DNA from: Xanthomonas codiaei
GTDB taxonomy: Bacteria; Pseudomonadota; Gammaproteobacteria; Xanthomonadales; Xanthomonadaceae
NCBI RefSeq assembly: GCF_002939785.1
Contig: NZ_MDEC01000033.1
Coordinates: forward strand, 1-52,266
DNA length: 52,266 bases
Direction: 5' to 3'
This document shows positions 1-9,794 of the stretch, piece after piece (position 1 is the first letter of the stretch; the number at the start of each line of letters is the position of its first letter). The position numbers and the translations under genes are program-made. Under the pieces are notes generated by a model. The model did no database searches and was not told the DNA's origin. It saw only the letters and a list, made by a program, of their open reading frames with translations.

Positions 1-81
1 GGGGCTCCTGGGGGCTGGGTTGGTGTGGTAACCCCCATCTTCCAGATCGGCCCCGGATGAACAACCTACTGAGAGATCACA
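1..81 (-). mobile_element. Terminus of an IS481-family insertion sequence (rest lies left of the window)
   Basis: Read on the minus strand from 81 leftwards, the DNA begins TGTGATCTCTCAGTAGGTTG, continues with a TTCATCC stretch and ends in a C-rich AGGAGCC stretch at the window edge. This layout matches the left end of IS481 elements as I remember it: TGT terminus, AGTAGGTTG-like inverted repeat, and AGGAG ribosome site before the transposase. The transposase would then start just outside the window and run leftwards. The DNA right of the terminus is GCTAGG (82-87), which fits the NCTAGN target preference of IS481. The family call rests on memory of the terminus, not on a search. Confidence 0.7.
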
Positions 82-553
82 GCTAGGCCGCTTCAAATTG
101 TCGTGGCAGAACACGTTCGTTGGCCGTTACGAGGCGCTGGGCGCGGCCGGGCAACGGCAGCCGCAGGGGCCCGGCATCGAAGTGGTCGACAGTGCCATTC
201 CCGAGTGGACCAGCAATGCGGTGCTGGATTGGTCGCTGGGCAACTGGACCGCATCGTGGACGGCACGCCACATCTCCGAGCTCACCGAGCAGTGCGGCGA
301 TGCGGTGGAGTTTGCGGTGTGCTCCAATCCGAGCGAGGGCACCAACCGACTGGATGCGATCACCTACCACGATGCACAGGTGGGCTACCGCTTCGATTGG
401 CTCAAAGGCCTGCAGCTCACCGCGGGGTTGAACAACGTGTTCGACAAGGACCCGCCGATCTGCCTGTCGTGCTCGCTCAATGGCTATGACGCCTCCACCT
501 ACGACATTCCCGGTGGGCGCTTCTGGTATGTGCGTGCGGACCTGAAGTTCTAG
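82..553 (+). pseudogene. C-terminal remnant of a TonB-dependent outer-membrane receptor, cut by the IS
   Basis: The reading frame from codon 83 encodes about 156 residues that look like the last strands of a TonB-dependent receptor. It contains the penultimate-strand motif GLNNVFDKDPP and ends in an aromatic residue (RADLKF), as outer-membrane barrels do. Plug and N-terminal barrel are missing. The frame is open only from the IS junction at 82; a TTG at 98 could act as a start but has no convincing ribosome site. The insertion therefore most likely removed the function of a receptor gene once read left to right. The former substrate cannot be told from this part. A terminator-like hairpin follows the stop codon. 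Confidence 0.8.
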
Positions 554-565
554 GGCATCCGGACG

Positions 566-595
566 CTGCGTGGTTCTTCAGTGAGAACCACGCAG
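566..595 (+). terminator. Hairpin after the receptor remnant
   Basis: CTGCGTGGTTCT (566-577) pairs perfectly with AGAACCACGCAG (584-595) around a 6-nt loop. The 12-bp stem lies 13 nt after the receptor stop codon. No T-run follows, so it may be an mRNA-stabilising stem or a weak terminator. Confidence 0.6.
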
Positions 596-757
596 GCTGA
601 CTGGGTAACCGCGGTGCTGCGCAGGTGTGGTTGTCGCATCGGGCATGGCTGTGGCAAGGGATGCGCCGCCGCCGGTTGCCTGCGTATCGCACTGGTGCGC
701 TGTAGCGCGGGCGCATTGTCGTCCAGTCGTTGTCGTCGATCGGCGACAACGACGGTG

Positions 758-1960
758 TCAGCGCGGTTCCACCGGCCGATAGTCCGGCAAGGCGATGTTG
801 TTGGAATCGCGCGCAAAGCCGTTGTTGATGACGCGCCGGAAAAGCGGCGTACCTGCCAGGCGCATCGCGCCGCGCAGCAGCCTCAGCCCGACAGCGGAGT
901 GCGGCCAGAGCAGCCGAGGGACGATCTTGGGCACGTTCTGCCCCTCTTTGACGAACGGACGCATGATCCGTTCGTAGTGCGTAAACGCTTGCGTCGATGT
1001 GCTGGCCTGCGCAAGTTCGCCTGCCAGTACGTAGCTGCCAACCATGGCCAGGGTCGTGCCGATGCCCGACAGCGATGTGGGGCACCATGCGGCGTCGCCG
1101 GTCAACACCACTCGGCCGGCGGACCATCGAGGCATGCGCACCTGCCGCAGCACCTCGAAGTAAAAATCCTCGACATCCTTCATCGCCTCGAGAATGCGTG
1201 GAAATTCCCAGCCGTCGTTGGCAAATTGCGCTTGCATATAGCGCCGTTGCCGCTCCAGGCTCCATGCGTTCTCGCCCTCGGGCCGCTTCTGCAGGCCCAG
1301 ATAAGCGCCCAACTTGCCGTCCAGCGCTGGCTTCAACGTCGCGCCACGCCCACCCACCGTGTTGTATTGCCGGGCATAGGCACTGTCGTGCGGAAGTCGG
1401 GGGATGCTGAAGTATGCGATGGTCATGTCCATCCAGTACGGCACGTTCTCGCCGGGGAACACCAGCTCACGTGTGTATGCACCCACGCCTTCGGCGATCA
1501 CGACAGCGTCGTAGCGTGCGGACCGGCCGCTATGAAAGGTGACGTCGACGCAGTCCTGATCCTGGGCAACCTCGCAGATGCTGTCGCCGAAGCGATAGGG
1601 CACGCGCTCGCGGGTGGCGTCGTACAGGATGCGCGCGAGGTCGCCGCGACGGATTTCCAGGTCGGCGGTGGGCCCACTGTCGGTGTCGGAGTCGTCTGCC
1701 TTGAAGCGCGCAATGACGCGATTGTCTTCGCCCACCCAATCGGTGCCGAGCTCCCTGGTGCTGCGTTCGAATGCGCGTGCTTCCAATCCCATGCGGCGCA
1801 GCACCTCGCGGGCATTGCCGCGCACGTCGACGTTCTGGCCGCCATCGCGAAACGCCGGCGCGCGTTCGACGACCTCGACGTCGACCCCATAGGCGTCGAG
1901 CCACCATGCCGCAGTGGTCCCGGCAACGCTTGCGCCACTGATGAGAATCCGCGGGGACAT
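758..1960 (-). CDS. FAD-dependent monooxygenase (aromatic hydroxylase/TetX-like)
   Basis: This 400-residue protein fits class A flavoprotein monooxygenases, which use NAD(P)H and oxygen to hydroxylate small aromatic or related compounds in the cytoplasm. It starts with a Rossmann motif (ILISGASVAG, followed by VEVVERAP for the ADP ribose). A DG-like motif (DAVVIAEG, with E for D) lies mid-protein, and a GD motif (VVLTGDAAWCPTSLSGIG) near residue 290 binds the flavin ribityl chain. The start is supported by GAGGAGCGG just upstream. It lies directly downstream of a marR gene on the same strand, with two palindromic operators between them, so it is probably induced when the regulator releases DNA. 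The substrate is unknown; a role in detoxifying phenolics is an inference from the MarR pairing. Confidence 0.85.
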   Translation of the reverse strand: MSPRILISGASVAGTTAAWWLDAYGVDVEVVERAPAFRDGGQNVDVRGNAREVLRRMGLEARAFERSTRELGTDWVGEDNRVIARFKADDSDTDSGPTADLEIRRGDLARILYDATRERVPYRFGDSICEVAQDQDCVDVTFHSGRSARYDAVVIAEGVGAYTRELVFPGENVPYWMDMTIAYFSIPRLPHDSAYARQYNTVGGRGATLKPALDGKLGAYLGLQKRPEGENAWSLERQRRYMQAQFANDGWEFPRILEAMKDVEDFYFEVLRQVRMPRWSAGRVVLTGDAAWCPTSLSGIGTTLAMVGSYVLAGELAQASTSTQAFTHYERIMRPFVKEGQNVPKIVPRLLWPHSAVGLRLLRGAMRLAGTPLFRRVINNGFARDSNNIALPDYRPVEPR

Positions 1961-1984
1961 GATGCCGCTCCTCTAGCGATTTAT

Positions 1985-2016
1985 ATCACGCATGATACAT
2001 AAATATCACGCGTGAT
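1985..2016 (-). promoter_or_regulatory. Two tandem palindromic operators upstream of the monooxygenase
   Basis: ATCACGCATGAT (1985-1996) is a near palindrome and ATCACGCGTGAT (2005-2016) a perfect one. Their centres are 20 bp apart, about two helical turns, so both lie on the same DNA face. They sit between the marR stop and the monooxygenase start. On the minus strand a -10-like TATAAA overlaps the site nearer the gene. This is the expected layout for MarR repression. Confidence 0.75.
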
Positions 2017-2017
2017 G

Positions 2018-2470
2018 CTATTCGCCTGCGGCGGATTCCAGGTTGGCGATCAGTCGGCCGAGCAGAACCGTCAGCAGCCTGGCTTCTTCGCTGGAAAATC
2101 CCGAGACGCCGACTGCATTGAAGTGGAGCAGCGCACTGCGCCCGGCGGCGGCGGCGTCCTTGCCAGCGTCGGTCAGCCGCACAGTGGCGGCGCGTTTGTC
2201 GTTGGACATCGCCTCGCGCGCAATCAGCGCCATCGCTTCGAGCTTGTCCAGCAGCGCGGCCATCGCAGGCTGTTTCACTGCGGAGTGGCGCACCAGGTCC
2301 CGCTGCAGCATCGGGCCTTTCCACGACAGCAGCAGCAACGGCGCAATCAGCGCAAGGGTCAGCCCGTGTTCGCGCAGGCGGGCGTCGACACTGCGATTGA
2401 AGACGCGCGCGGCATGGTTGGCCAGATAACCGGGCGCGATAGCGGCTTCCGGGTGGATGTCTGAGTTCAT
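2018..2470 (-). CDS. MarR-family transcriptional regulator
   Basis: About 150 residues with the MarR winged-helix layout. The helix-turn-helix is around VRHSAVKQPAMAALLDKLEAMALI, followed by the wing with the typical SNDKRAATVRLTDAG sequence, and dimerisation helices lie at both ends. The ATG at 2468-2470 is preferred; an in-frame GTG 18 nt upstream would add six residues, but neither has a strong ribosome site. It probably represses the downstream monooxygenase through the palindromes at 1985-2016, and perhaps itself through a weaker related palindrome at 2484-2497. The ligand is unknown. Confidence 0.85.
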   Translation of the reverse strand: MNSDIHPEAAIAPGYLANHAARVFNRSVDARLREHGLTLALIAPLLLLSWKGPMLQRDLVRHSAVKQPAMAALLDKLEAMALIAREAMSNDKRAATVRLTDAGKDAAAAGRSALLHFNAVGVSGFSSEEARLLTVLLGRLIANLESAAGE

Positions 2471-2483
2471 GCTCAAAGCATAT

Positions 2484-2497
2484 CCCACGCGTATGGG
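2484..2497 (-). promoter_or_regulatory. Weak palindrome upstream of marR, possible autoregulatory site
   Basis: CCCACGCGTATGGG shares the CACGCGT core of the operators upstream of the monooxygenase and has CCCA/TGGG arms. It lies 14 nt before the preferred marR start. It is imperfect, so a role in autoregulation is only suggested. Confidence 0.35.
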
Positions 2498-2651
2498 CGC
2501 TGGCGCCGCGCGACTGGGCTATCGAGCGGTGGAACAGTTCGGTTGGCGCGTAACGGCAAGGCGCATCTTTCTCATACGGCGCAGCGCCCTGCGATGGGCT
2601 GCGACGGATGCGCGACGGGTCAGTGCGTCGCGCATCCGCTGGCCTGCCTCG

Positions 2652-4322
2652 TTACCGGCGCACCGGCGCATCGCCGGCGATGTAGTAATCGGCGCTGCTG
2701 CGCGGCAGCGGTGTGCGTCCACGCATGCGGTCGGCGATCTTCTCGGCGATCATGATGGTGGTGGCATTGAGGTTGCCGGTGATGATGCGCGGCATGATCG
2801 AGGCATCGATGACACGCAGGCCTTCCATGCCGTGCACGCGGCCTTGCCCGTCCACCACCGCCATGTCGTCGGTGCCCATCGCACAGGAACACGAGGGGTG
2901 GTAGGCAGTTTCCGCGCGCGAGCGCACGAACGCGTCCAGCTCGGCGTCGGTCTTGCAGTCGGCGCTGGGGCTGATCTCGCGCCCGCGGTATTGGTCGAGT
3001 GCGGGCTGGGCGATGATTTCGCGGGTGATGCGGATCGCGTCGCGGAATTCCTGCCAGTCCTGGTCGGTGGACTGGTAGTTGAACAGGATCGACGGATGCT
3101 GGCGCGGGTCGCGCGACTTGGCGTGCACGCGGCCGCGGCTGGGCGTGCGCATCGAGCCCACATGCGCCTGAAAGCCATGCTCCTTCACCGCATTGCTGCC
3201 GTTGTAATTGATCGCCACCGGCAGGAAGTGGTACTGGATGTTGGGCCAGTCGAACTCCTCGCGCGTGCGGATGAAACCGCCGGCTTCGAACTGATTGCTG
3301 GCGCCGATGCCGGTGCCGGCAAACAGCCACTGCGCGCCGATGGCCGGCTGGTTCCACCACTGCAGGGCCGGATACAGCGACACCGGTTTGGTGCAGGCGT
3401 ACTGGATATAGACCTCGAGATGATCCTGCAGGTTCTGGCCAACGCCGGGCAGGTCGTGCACCAGTTGCACATCCAGCGCACGCAGCAGATCCGGCGCGCC
3501 AACACCGGAGCGTTGCAACAGTTGCGGCGAGGCGATCGCACCGGCGCACACCAGCACTTCGCGGCGTGCATGCGCATCGATGCCTTCGCTACTGTTGCCG
3601 ACCAGATAGTGCACGCCAATGGCGCGCTTGCCGGAGAACAGGATGCGGTCGGTGGTGGCATGGGTGACGATATGCAGGCCATCGCGTGGCCTGGCCATGT
3701 CCAGGTAGCCGCGCGCGGTGCTGGCGCGGCGCCCGCGCGGCGTCACCGTGCGGTCCATCGGCCCGAAGCCTTCCTGCTGGTAGCCGTTGAGATCGTCGGT
3801 GCGCGGGTAGCCGGCCTGCACTCCGGCTTGAACCATGGCATGGAACAGCACGTTGTTGTCGTTCTTCGGCGTGGCCACGCTCACCGGGCCGTCGCCGCCG
3901 TGGTAGTCGTTGGCGCCGATGTCGCGCGTCTCGGCCTTGCGGAAGTACGGCAGGACGTCGCGGTAGCTCCAGTCTTCCAGGCCCGGCCGCTTGGCCCAGT
4001 GGTCGAAATCGAGCGCGTTCCCGCGGATGTAGCACATGCCATTGATCAGCGACGAGCCACCCAGGCCCTTGCCGCGCCCGCATTCCATGCGGCGATTGTC
4101 CATGTACGGCTCCGGCTCGGTTTCGTAGGCCCAGTTGTAGCGGCGCCCCTGCAGCGGGTAGGCCAGCGCGGCCGGCATCTGGGTGCGGAAATCCAGCCGG
4201 TAATCCGGCCCGCCCGCTTCCAGCAAGAGCACGGTCACGCCTGGGTCTTCGGTCAGGCGCGCGGCCAGCACGTTACCTGCCGAGCCGGCGCCGATGATGA
4301 TGTAGTCGTATTCGGGTTGCAT
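2652..4322 (-). CDS. betA: Choline dehydrogenase
   Basis: BetA is a membrane-associated flavoprotein of the GMC oxidoreductase family that oxidises choline to betaine aldehyde. This protein has 556 residues, which is the usual family length. It opens with the FAD-binding motif [19 protein letters not shown], then shows the GMC signature ([19 protein letters not shown] near residues 80-100) and the C-terminal active-site segment with [26 protein letters not shown]. An AGGAGA ribosome site precedes the chosen ATG; longer in-frame starts add sequence unlike the family. It is the last gene of betT-betB-betA on the minus strand, 157 nt after betB. Product and context agree strongly. Confidence 0.95.
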   Translation of the reverse strand: MQPEYDYIIIGAGSAGNVLAARLTEDPGVTVLLLEAGGPDYRLDFRTQMPAALAYPLQGRRYNWAYETEPEPYMDNRRMECGRGKGLGGSSLINGMCYIRGNALDFDHWAKRPGLEDWSYRDVLPYFRKAETRDIGANDYHGGDGPVSVATPKNDNNVLFHAMVQAGVQAGYPRTDDLNGYQQEGFGPMDRTVTPRGRRASTARGYLDMARPRDGLHIVTHATTDRILFSGKRAIGVHYLVGNSSEGIDAHARREVLVCAGAIASPQLLQRSGVGAPDLLRALDVQLVHDLPGVGQNLQDHLEVYIQYACTKPVSLYPALQWWNQPAIGAQWLFAGTGIGASNQFEAGGFIRTREEFDWPNIQYHFLPVAINYNGSNAVKEHGFQAHVGSMRTPSRGRVHAKSRDPRQHPSILFNYQSTDQDWQEFRDAIRITREIIAQPALDQYRGREISPSADCKTDAELDAFVRSRAETAYHPSCSCAMGTDDMAVVDGQGRVHGMEGLRVIDASIMPRIITGNLNATTIMIAEKIADRMRGRTPLPRSSADYYIAGDAPVRR

Positions 4323-4479
4323 GCTGTTCTCCTGATGCGGTGACGTTGCGGTGGCCAGCAAGGCGCGTGGCGGGGTGCAAGAGTGGATGCCCGGTGAGGT
4401 GGCGGCGCGTATCGTCTCGCCGCTGTCGTCTTGCCCGGGTTTGTCCATCCGGCGGCTGCCTGCGCCGACGAGCCGCTGC

Positions 4480-5952
4480 TCAGAACACCGACGCGTAGCG
4501 TTCCAGTTCGACCTGGATCGATTTGGTCCGCGTGTAGGCCTGCAGGGTGGCCAGCCCGTTCTCACGACCCACGCCCGATTGCTTGTAGCCACCCACCGGC
4601 ATCGGCGCGGGCGATTCGCCCCAGGTGTTGATCCAGCAGATGCCCGCTTCCAGGCGATGGATCAGCCGGTGCGCGCGCGCCAGATCCGGCGTGACCACGC
4701 CGGCGGCCAATCCGTAGGTGGTCGCGTTGGCCCGCGTCACCGCCTCGTCCTCGTCGTCGTAGGTGAGCAGGCTCAGCACCGGCCCGAAGATTTCTTCGCG
4801 CACGATGGTCATGACATCGGTGCAATCGCTGAAGATCGTCGGCGCCACGTAATAACCCTGTGCGAGCGCGCCATCGCGCAGCCGCTGCCCGCCACACAAC
4901 AGGCGCGCGCCCTCGGCCTTGCCCTGTTCGATATGCTCCAGCACGCGTTGCATGTGCGTGGCGCTGACCAGCGGGCCGAAGCTGGTGCGTTCATCGAGCG
5001 GGTCGCCGATATGGATGCGCTGCACGCGCGCCAGCAGGCGCGCTTCGAAGGCGGTACGTAGCGCGCGCGGCACGAACACGCGGGTACCGTTGGTACACAC
5101 CTGACCGGAGCTGTAGAAGTTGGCCATCATCGCGATGTCCGCAGCCAGGTCCAGATCCGCATCGGCGCAGACGATCAACGGCGACTTGCCGCCCAGCTCC
5201 ATGGTGACGTCCTTCAGCGACGAGCTCGATGCGCTGGCCATCACCTTGCGCCCGGTGGCGGTGCCGCCGGTGAAGCTGATCTTCTCGATCTGCGGGTGCT
5301 CGGTGAGCGCAGTGCCCACGCTGGCGCCGTCGCCGGGCAGCACGTTGAACACCCCATCGGGCAGGCCGGCTTCGGTGAACAGTTCGGCCAGTTTGAGCGC
5401 GGTGAGCGGCGTCACCTCACTGGGCTTGAAGATCATCGCATTGCCGGCAGCCAAGGCAGGCGCCGCCTTCCACAATGCGATCTGGATCGGGTAGTTCCAT
5501 GCCCCGATCGCGCCCACCACCCCCAGCGGCTCGTGCCGGGTGTAGAAGAAGCTGCCTTCGCGCAGCGGGACCTGCACGCCCTGCAATGCCTGCGCGACGC
5601 CTGCGTAGTACTCCAGCACGTCGGCACCGGTCACCACGTCCACGCTGCGGGTTTCGCTCAGCGGCTTGCCGGTGTTGAGCGTTTCCAGCTCGGCCAGCGC
5701 ATCGTTGCGTTCGCGCAGCAGCGCCACCGCACGCAGCAGGATGCGCGAGCGCTCCACCGTGGTCAGTGCCGCCCATTGCCGTTGGCCGGCCTTGGCGCTG
5801 TCGACCGCCGCCTCCAGATCGTCGGCGCCAGCGTTGTGCACATTGGCCAGCACCTTGCTGGTGGCCGGGTTGATCACTTCGAAGGTGTGGCCGCCGCGGG
5901 CGGGAACGTAACGGCCGCCGATGTACAGCAGCTGGTCGGGAAAACGTGGCAT
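4480..5952 (-). CDS. betB: Betaine aldehyde dehydrogenase
   Basis: BetB oxidises betaine aldehyde to the osmoprotectant glycine betaine with NAD(P)+. The 490-residue length matches the family. Visible landmarks are the cofactor-loop motif FTGGTATG, the general-base segment MELGGKSPL with its glutamate near residue 250, and the catalytic cysteine in [11 protein letters not shown] about 35 residues later. The start at MPRFPDQ is supported by a strong AGGAGG site; a longer frame to 5994 would overlap betT. It lies between betT, whose stop is 38 nt upstream, and betA, and so forms the second enzymatic step of an imported-choline pathway. Confidence 0.95.
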   Translation of the reverse strand: MPRFPDQLLYIGGRYVPARGGHTFEVINPATSKVLANVHNAGADDLEAAVDSAKAGQRQWAALTTVERSRILLRAVALLRERNDALAELETLNTGKPLSETRSVDVVTGADVLEYYAGVAQALQGVQVPLREGSFFYTRHEPLGVVGAIGAWNYPIQIALWKAAPALAAGNAMIFKPSEVTPLTALKLAELFTEAGLPDGVFNVLPGDGASVGTALTEHPQIEKISFTGGTATGRKVMASASSSSLKDVTMELGGKSPLIVCADADLDLAADIAMMANFYSSGQVCTNGTRVFVPRALRTAFEARLLARVQRIHIGDPLDERTSFGPLVSATHMQRVLEHIEQGKAEGARLLCGGQRLRDGALAQGYYVAPTIFSDCTDVMTIVREEIFGPVLSLLTYDDEDEAVTRANATTYGLAAGVVTPDLARAHRLIHRLEAGICWINTWGESPAPMPVGGYKQSGVGRENGLATLQAYTRTKSIQVELERYASVF

Positions 5953-5990
5953 GACAAACCTCCTGTGGAATGCTCGCCGCAGATGCACCT

Positions 5991-7970
5991 TCAACGGGTG
6001 AGGTGCAGGAACTGCAGGTGACGCTCGTATTGATCGATGATGTCGTTGATGATCTGTTCGCGGCTGTAGCCGACCAGGTCGTAGTCCTGGCTGCCTTCGT
6101 ACAGATAGACTTCGGCGCGGTAGTAGCGCTGGTTGCGGAAGCGCTGCGCGGCGAAGGACGGGGTGAGATAGCCGCGCATCACCACCTGGTAACGGAAGCC
6201 TTGCTGCTCGCCGTGGTCGACGCTGATCTCCATGTCGCCATCGTCGATCCGGCTGCTGACCTTCCAGCCTTCTTCCTGCAGCTGGGCGGCAACCGCTTCG
6301 ATGGCCGGGCGCACCTGGTCGTGCATGAAGCGATACACCTCATCGCGCGCCGGGAAGTGCATCGCCTGGCCCAGGCGCTGACGCCAGCCACCGTGATGAC
6401 GCGATTGCCCGATCAACGGGCTGGGGCTGTACAGCTGCGCGCGTTTGCGTTGCGATTCCTCGCTGAGCGCACGCGACAAACCCCAGGCCATCAGCAGCAG
6501 CACGGCAGAAAAGGGCAGCGAGGCCAGCACCACGGCCGATTTCAATGCGTCCATGCTGCCGGCTAGCAGCAGACCGGCGGTAACCACGGCGGTGAGCACG
6601 CCCCAGAACACGCGCAGCCAGCGCGGGCCGTCGTCGTGCGGTTCGCCGCCATGCGAGGACAGCGTGGACAGCACGACGGTACCGGAGTCGGCCGAGGTCA
6701 CGAAGAACACGAAGCTGATCGCCACTGTCACGGTGATCACCGTGCGGCTCCACGGGTAGCTCTGCAATAGCGAATACAACACGGTTTGTGGCGCATCGAT
6801 GGCCTGTTGCGCCCAGGCTCCGTGGCCGTAGTGCAGCATCTGGTCCAGCGCGCTGTTGCCGAAGATCGACAGCCAGGCCAGGGTGAATCCCAGCGGGATC
6901 AGCAACACGCCCAGCACGAATTCGCGGATGGTGCGCCCGCGCGAGATGCGCGCGATGAACAGGCCCACGAACGGAGCCCAGCCGATCCACCACGCCCAAT
7001 AGAACACGGTCCAGTTGCCCAGCCAGTCGGCGCGTCCGCCATAGGCATAGACATCGAAGCTCTTGCCGACCACGCTGCCCAGGTAGTCGCCCAGGTTCTG
7101 CATCAAGGCGTTGAGCAGGTACTGGGTGGGGCCGGCGAACAGCATGAATAACAGCAGCGCGATCGCCAGCAGCATGTTGATGTCCGACATCCAGCGCACG
7201 CCTTTTTCCACGCCGGACACCGCCACCACGATCGCCGCGCCCATCATCGCCACGATCAGTGCGACCTGCACCCAGTGCGTATGCGGCACTTCGAACAAGG
7301 TGCTCAGCCCGGCGTTGAGATGCAGCACGCCAAAGCCCATGTCCGCACCGATGCCGAACACGGTCGCCACGATGCCCAGCGCGTCTACGGTGTAACCGAT
7401 CGGCCCGTTGATGCGCTTGCCGATCAGCGGGTACAGCGCCGAGCGCAGGGCCAGCGGCAGGTTGTGCCGGAACGCGAAGTACGCCAGCGCCATCGCCGCC
7501 AGCGCGAACACGCCCCAGCCATGCAGGCCCCAATGCAGGAACAGCAGCTGCATCGCCTGGCGTGCGGACGCCTCGCCGTTGCCGGTGCCGCCCTGCGGCA
7601 GCTGCAGATAATGGGTCAGCGGTTCGGAGACGCAGAAGAAGAACAGCGTGATGCTGATGCCGGCGGCGAACAGCATGCCGGCCCAGGAGAGGTAGCTGAA
7701 TTCCGGCTCGTCGTGGTCGGCGCCGAGCTTGATGTTGCCGTAGCTGGACAGCGCGGTGCCCAGTACGAACAGCAGATACAGCGTCATCGCCAGCAGGTAG
7801 TACCAGCCCACGTTGCGCGAGGCCCAGGTCTGCGCATCCAGCAGCACGCTGCCTGCCTGCAGCGGGAACAGCGACACCAGCAACGCGAACGTGCAGACGA
7901 CGGCTGCCGCCAGCAAGAACACCGGCCGCAGCGTGCGTACCGGCGACGACGTCGGTTCGACCGCACTCAT
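5991..7970 (-). CDS. betT: BCCT-family choline transporter
   Basis: This 659-residue inner-membrane protein fits the betaine/choline/carnitine transporter family. Twelve hydrophobic segments are expected; the signature region is [20 protein letters not shown], and an earlier conserved helix carries [15 protein letters not shown] soluble C-terminal tail of about 150 residues follows the last membrane segment. This is the long BetT arrangement, where the tail is known to take part in osmotic regulation. It is the first gene of a transport-and-oxidation operon with betB and betA. No betI repressor gene lies next to it. The gene upstream encodes an unrelated EEP-family protein. Confidence 0.93.
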   Translation of the reverse strand: MSAVEPTSSPVRTLRPVFLLAAAVVCTFALLVSLFPLQAGSVLLDAQTWASRNVGWYYLLAMTLYLLFVLGTALSSYGNIKLGADHDEPEFSYLSWAGMLFAAGISITLFFFCVSEPLTHYLQLPQGGTGNGEASARQAMQLLFLHWGLHGWGVFALAAMALAYFAFRHNLPLALRSALYPLIGKRINGPIGYTVDALGIVATVFGIGADMGFGVLHLNAGLSTLFEVPHTHWVQVALIVAMMGAAIVVAVSGVEKGVRWMSDINMLLAIALLLFMLFAGPTQYLLNALMQNLGDYLGSVVGKSFDVYAYGGRADWLGNWTVFYWAWWIGWAPFVGLFIARISRGRTIREFVLGVLLIPLGFTLAWLSIFGNSALDQMLHYGHGAWAQQAIDAPQTVLYSLLQSYPWSRTVITVTVAISFVFFVTSADSGTVVLSTLSSHGGEPHDDGPRWLRVFWGVLTAVVTAGLLLAGSMDALKSAVVLASLPFSAVLLLMAWGLSRALSEESQRKRAQLYSPSPLIGQSRHHGGWRQRLGQAMHFPARDEVYRFMHDQVRPAIEAVAAQLQEEGWKVSSRIDDGDMEISVDHGEQQGFRYQVVMRGYLTPSFAAQRFRNQRYYRAEVYLYEGSQDYDLVGYSREQIINDIIDQYERHLQFLHLTR

Positions 7971-8103
7971 GCCGACGCACTCATACGCTGCGTGTCACGT
8001 GCTGTGCTCCCACCAAAAACCGCCTGCGTTATCGCATGGGCGGTGTCGAGGGGGTGTCATCGGTCGAGTTCGCCGGTGCGACCCGGTCGGCAGTTTGCGT
8101 GCG

Positions 8104-8871
8104 TCAGCGCAGCAACTGCAGTGGAACGCGCACATCCATGCCGACCGCCAGGTGGTCGGAAAAGGCGGCCGGAATGGCCTCGGTATGTTCGATCACCAGA
8201 CTGTCGCTGACCAGGATGTGGTCGATGGCGCGATCCGGTCGCCAGCTGGGAAAGGTGTGCACCACGCAGCCGGGAGGCTGCAATCGGGTGTGGCGATACA
8301 GTGCCTGCATTTCCGGACGGTCGGCTACGCAGTTGAAGTCGCCCATCAACATCACGTTGGGATGCTCGGACAACAGTTCGGCGATGAAGGCCAGCTGCGC
8401 CATGCGCGAGTTGGCGCCGAGCGACAGATGCGCCACCGCTACCGCCAGCCCGTCGCGGCCCTGCCCGAACTTGGCCAGCAGGATGCCGCGCCCGCCGATG
8501 CGGCCGGGCAGGGCATGGTCCTGCACTTCCAGCGGTTCCAGCTTGCTGAGCAAGCCGTTTGCGCTGGAGGCCACCCCGCCCATGCGGCGGTTGGGCTGGT
8601 GGCTCCAGTAATGGAAGCCGGCGCGCTCGGCCAGATAGTGAGTCTGGTTGGTGAAGCCCGAGCGCAGGCTTCCCGGGTCGGCCTCCTGCAGGCCGACGAT
8701 GTCGCGGTCGCCGGCCAGCTTGGCGATGCTGTCCAGGCTGCTGCGCTTGCGGCCCAGCGGCAGGGCATGCGACCAGCTGCGGGTCACGTAATCGCTATAA
8801 CGGCGGGTGCTGGAGCCGGCCTGGATATTGGCGGTCAGCACCCGCAGGGTGCGCGAATCCGGTGCGTTCAC
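8104..8871 (-). CDS. Endonuclease/exonuclease/phosphatase (EEP) superfamily protein
   Basis: A 255-residue protein with the metal-dependent EEP fold. The N-terminal strand LRVLTANIQAG carries the metal-binding Asn, the motif DIVGLQEAD carries the catalytic Glu, MLMGDFNC the catalytic Asp/Asn pair, and the end has AIDHILVSD and SDHLAVGMDV with the catalytic Asp-His. No signal peptide is evident, so it probably acts in the cytoplasm. EEP enzymes cleave phosphodiesters or phosphomonoesters in nucleic acids, inositol phosphates or sphingomyelin, and the substrate cannot be read here. It begins 19 nt after the downstream dsbA-like gene ends on the same strand, so co-transcription is likely. Confidence 0.85.
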   Translation of the reverse strand: MNAPDSRTLRVLTANIQAGSSTRRYSDYVTRSWSHALPLGRKRSSLDSIAKLAGDRDIVGLQEADPGSLRSGFTNQTHYLAERAGFHYWSHQPNRRMGGVASSANGLLSKLEPLEVQDHALPGRIGGRGILLAKFGQGRDGLAVAVAHLSLGANSRMAQLAFIAELLSEHPNVMLMGDFNCVADRPEMQALYRHTRLQPPGCVVHTFPSWRPDRAIDHILVSDSLVIEHTEAIPAAFSDHLAVGMDVRVPLQLLR

Positions 8872-8890
8872 GGGATGGCGAACGCCCGGC

Positions 8891-9703
8891 TCACTTGGCC
8901 AGCGTGGCGCGTTCGCGCGCGATCAGGTGATCGGCGATGCGCAGCATGTCCGGGAAGCTCTGGCCCTTGACCAGGTACTTGCCGTTGACGATCAGCGACG
9001 GCGTGCCGGTGATCTTGCTGCGGGTGGCGAACTGCTTGGCGCGATTGGTCTTGGCCGACACACCGAAGCTGGCCATGGTGTCGATGAATGTCTTGGAGTC
9101 CACGCCGTACTTGGCGTAGAACGCGGCGATGTCCTGCACCGAATCCTTGCCGCGCTCGCCCTTGAGGGTCTGTTCGACGTGGATGGCCTTGTACAGCGCT
9201 TCGTGGGTCTTTTCCTGCACGCCCAGGGTTTCGGCGGCATAGAAGGCGCGGCCGTAGTCATCCCACGGGCCGCCGAACATGGCCGGCACGTAGACGAAAT
9301 GCACGTCCGACGGCAGGCCGGCCTTCCACGGCCCGATCAGCGGCTGGAACGCATTGCAGGCAGGGCAGACATAGCCGAACACTTCGGCCACTTCGATCTT
9401 GCCGGCGGCCTGCTGGTAAGGCTGGCCATTTTCGATATCCACGTAGTCGGTGCCGGCGACCGGCTCCGGGCCATTGGGTGCGCGCGGGGCGGCAGCGGGC
9501 GCGGCCGGGGTGGCGGCGGCGCTGTCGCCAGCCGCGGGCGTGGCCGCCGGCTCGGCCGCCGGCGTCGCAGCGGCTGAAGCGGGGGCCGGCTCGGCCGCAG
9601 GCGTGGTGGCGGCAGGTGCGGTGTCGGACGAGCCGTCCTGGGCCTTGCAGGCGACCAGGATCGGGAGCAGCGCCATCAGCGTCAGGGCGAAGCGGGTCTT
9701 CAT
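8891..9703 (-). CDS. dsbA: DsbA-like thiol:disulfide interchange lipoprotein with Ala/Pro-rich linker
   Basis: A 270-residue lipoprotein. The signal peptide ends in the lipobox LVAC with the modified cysteine at residue 19. An Ala/Pro/Thr-rich low-complexity linker spans about residues 25-80, followed by a thioredoxin/DsbA domain with active site CPAC (residues 113-116) and the cis-proline segment GTPSLIV near the end. It should introduce disulfides into exported proteins. The start at MKTRF is chosen because it gives a proper signal peptide. It lies 91 nt after a second dsbA-like gene; the two share the segment before CXXC and the C-terminal helix, so they are tandem duplicates. Confidence 0.9.
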   Translation of the reverse strand: MKTRFALTLMALLPILVACKAQDGSSDTAPAATTPAAEPAPASAAATPAAEPAATPAAGDSAAATPAAPAAAPRAPNGPEPVAGTDYVDIENGQPYQQAAGKIEVAEVFGYVCPACNAFQPLIGPWKAGLPSDVHFVYVPAMFGGPWDDYGRAFYAAETLGVQEKTHEALYKAIHVEQTLKGERGKDSVQDIAAFYAKYGVDSKTFIDTMASFGVSAKTNRAKQFATRSKITGTPSLIVNGKYLVKGQSFPDMLRIADHLIARERATLAK

Positions 9704-9794
9704 CGGATGGAATCTCCAGCGTGGGGCGAGGAAAGGGCCGGGCGGCCGCGGGGCGCATGATGCCACGGGCGGCCGTCGGTGACGGTTACGTGGT

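Noticed and set aside
2457..4343. 628-codon plus-strand open frame opposite betA
   Set aside because: It is antisense to a clear choline dehydrogenase. Its translation is low-complexity (His/Ala/Arg/Gly/Val rich) without a domain, as expected for a shadow frame in GC-rich DNA.
6340..7980. 546-codon minus frame within betT
   Set aside because: Same strand, different frame from the BCCT transporter; Arg/Ala/Gly-rich shadow without family motifs.
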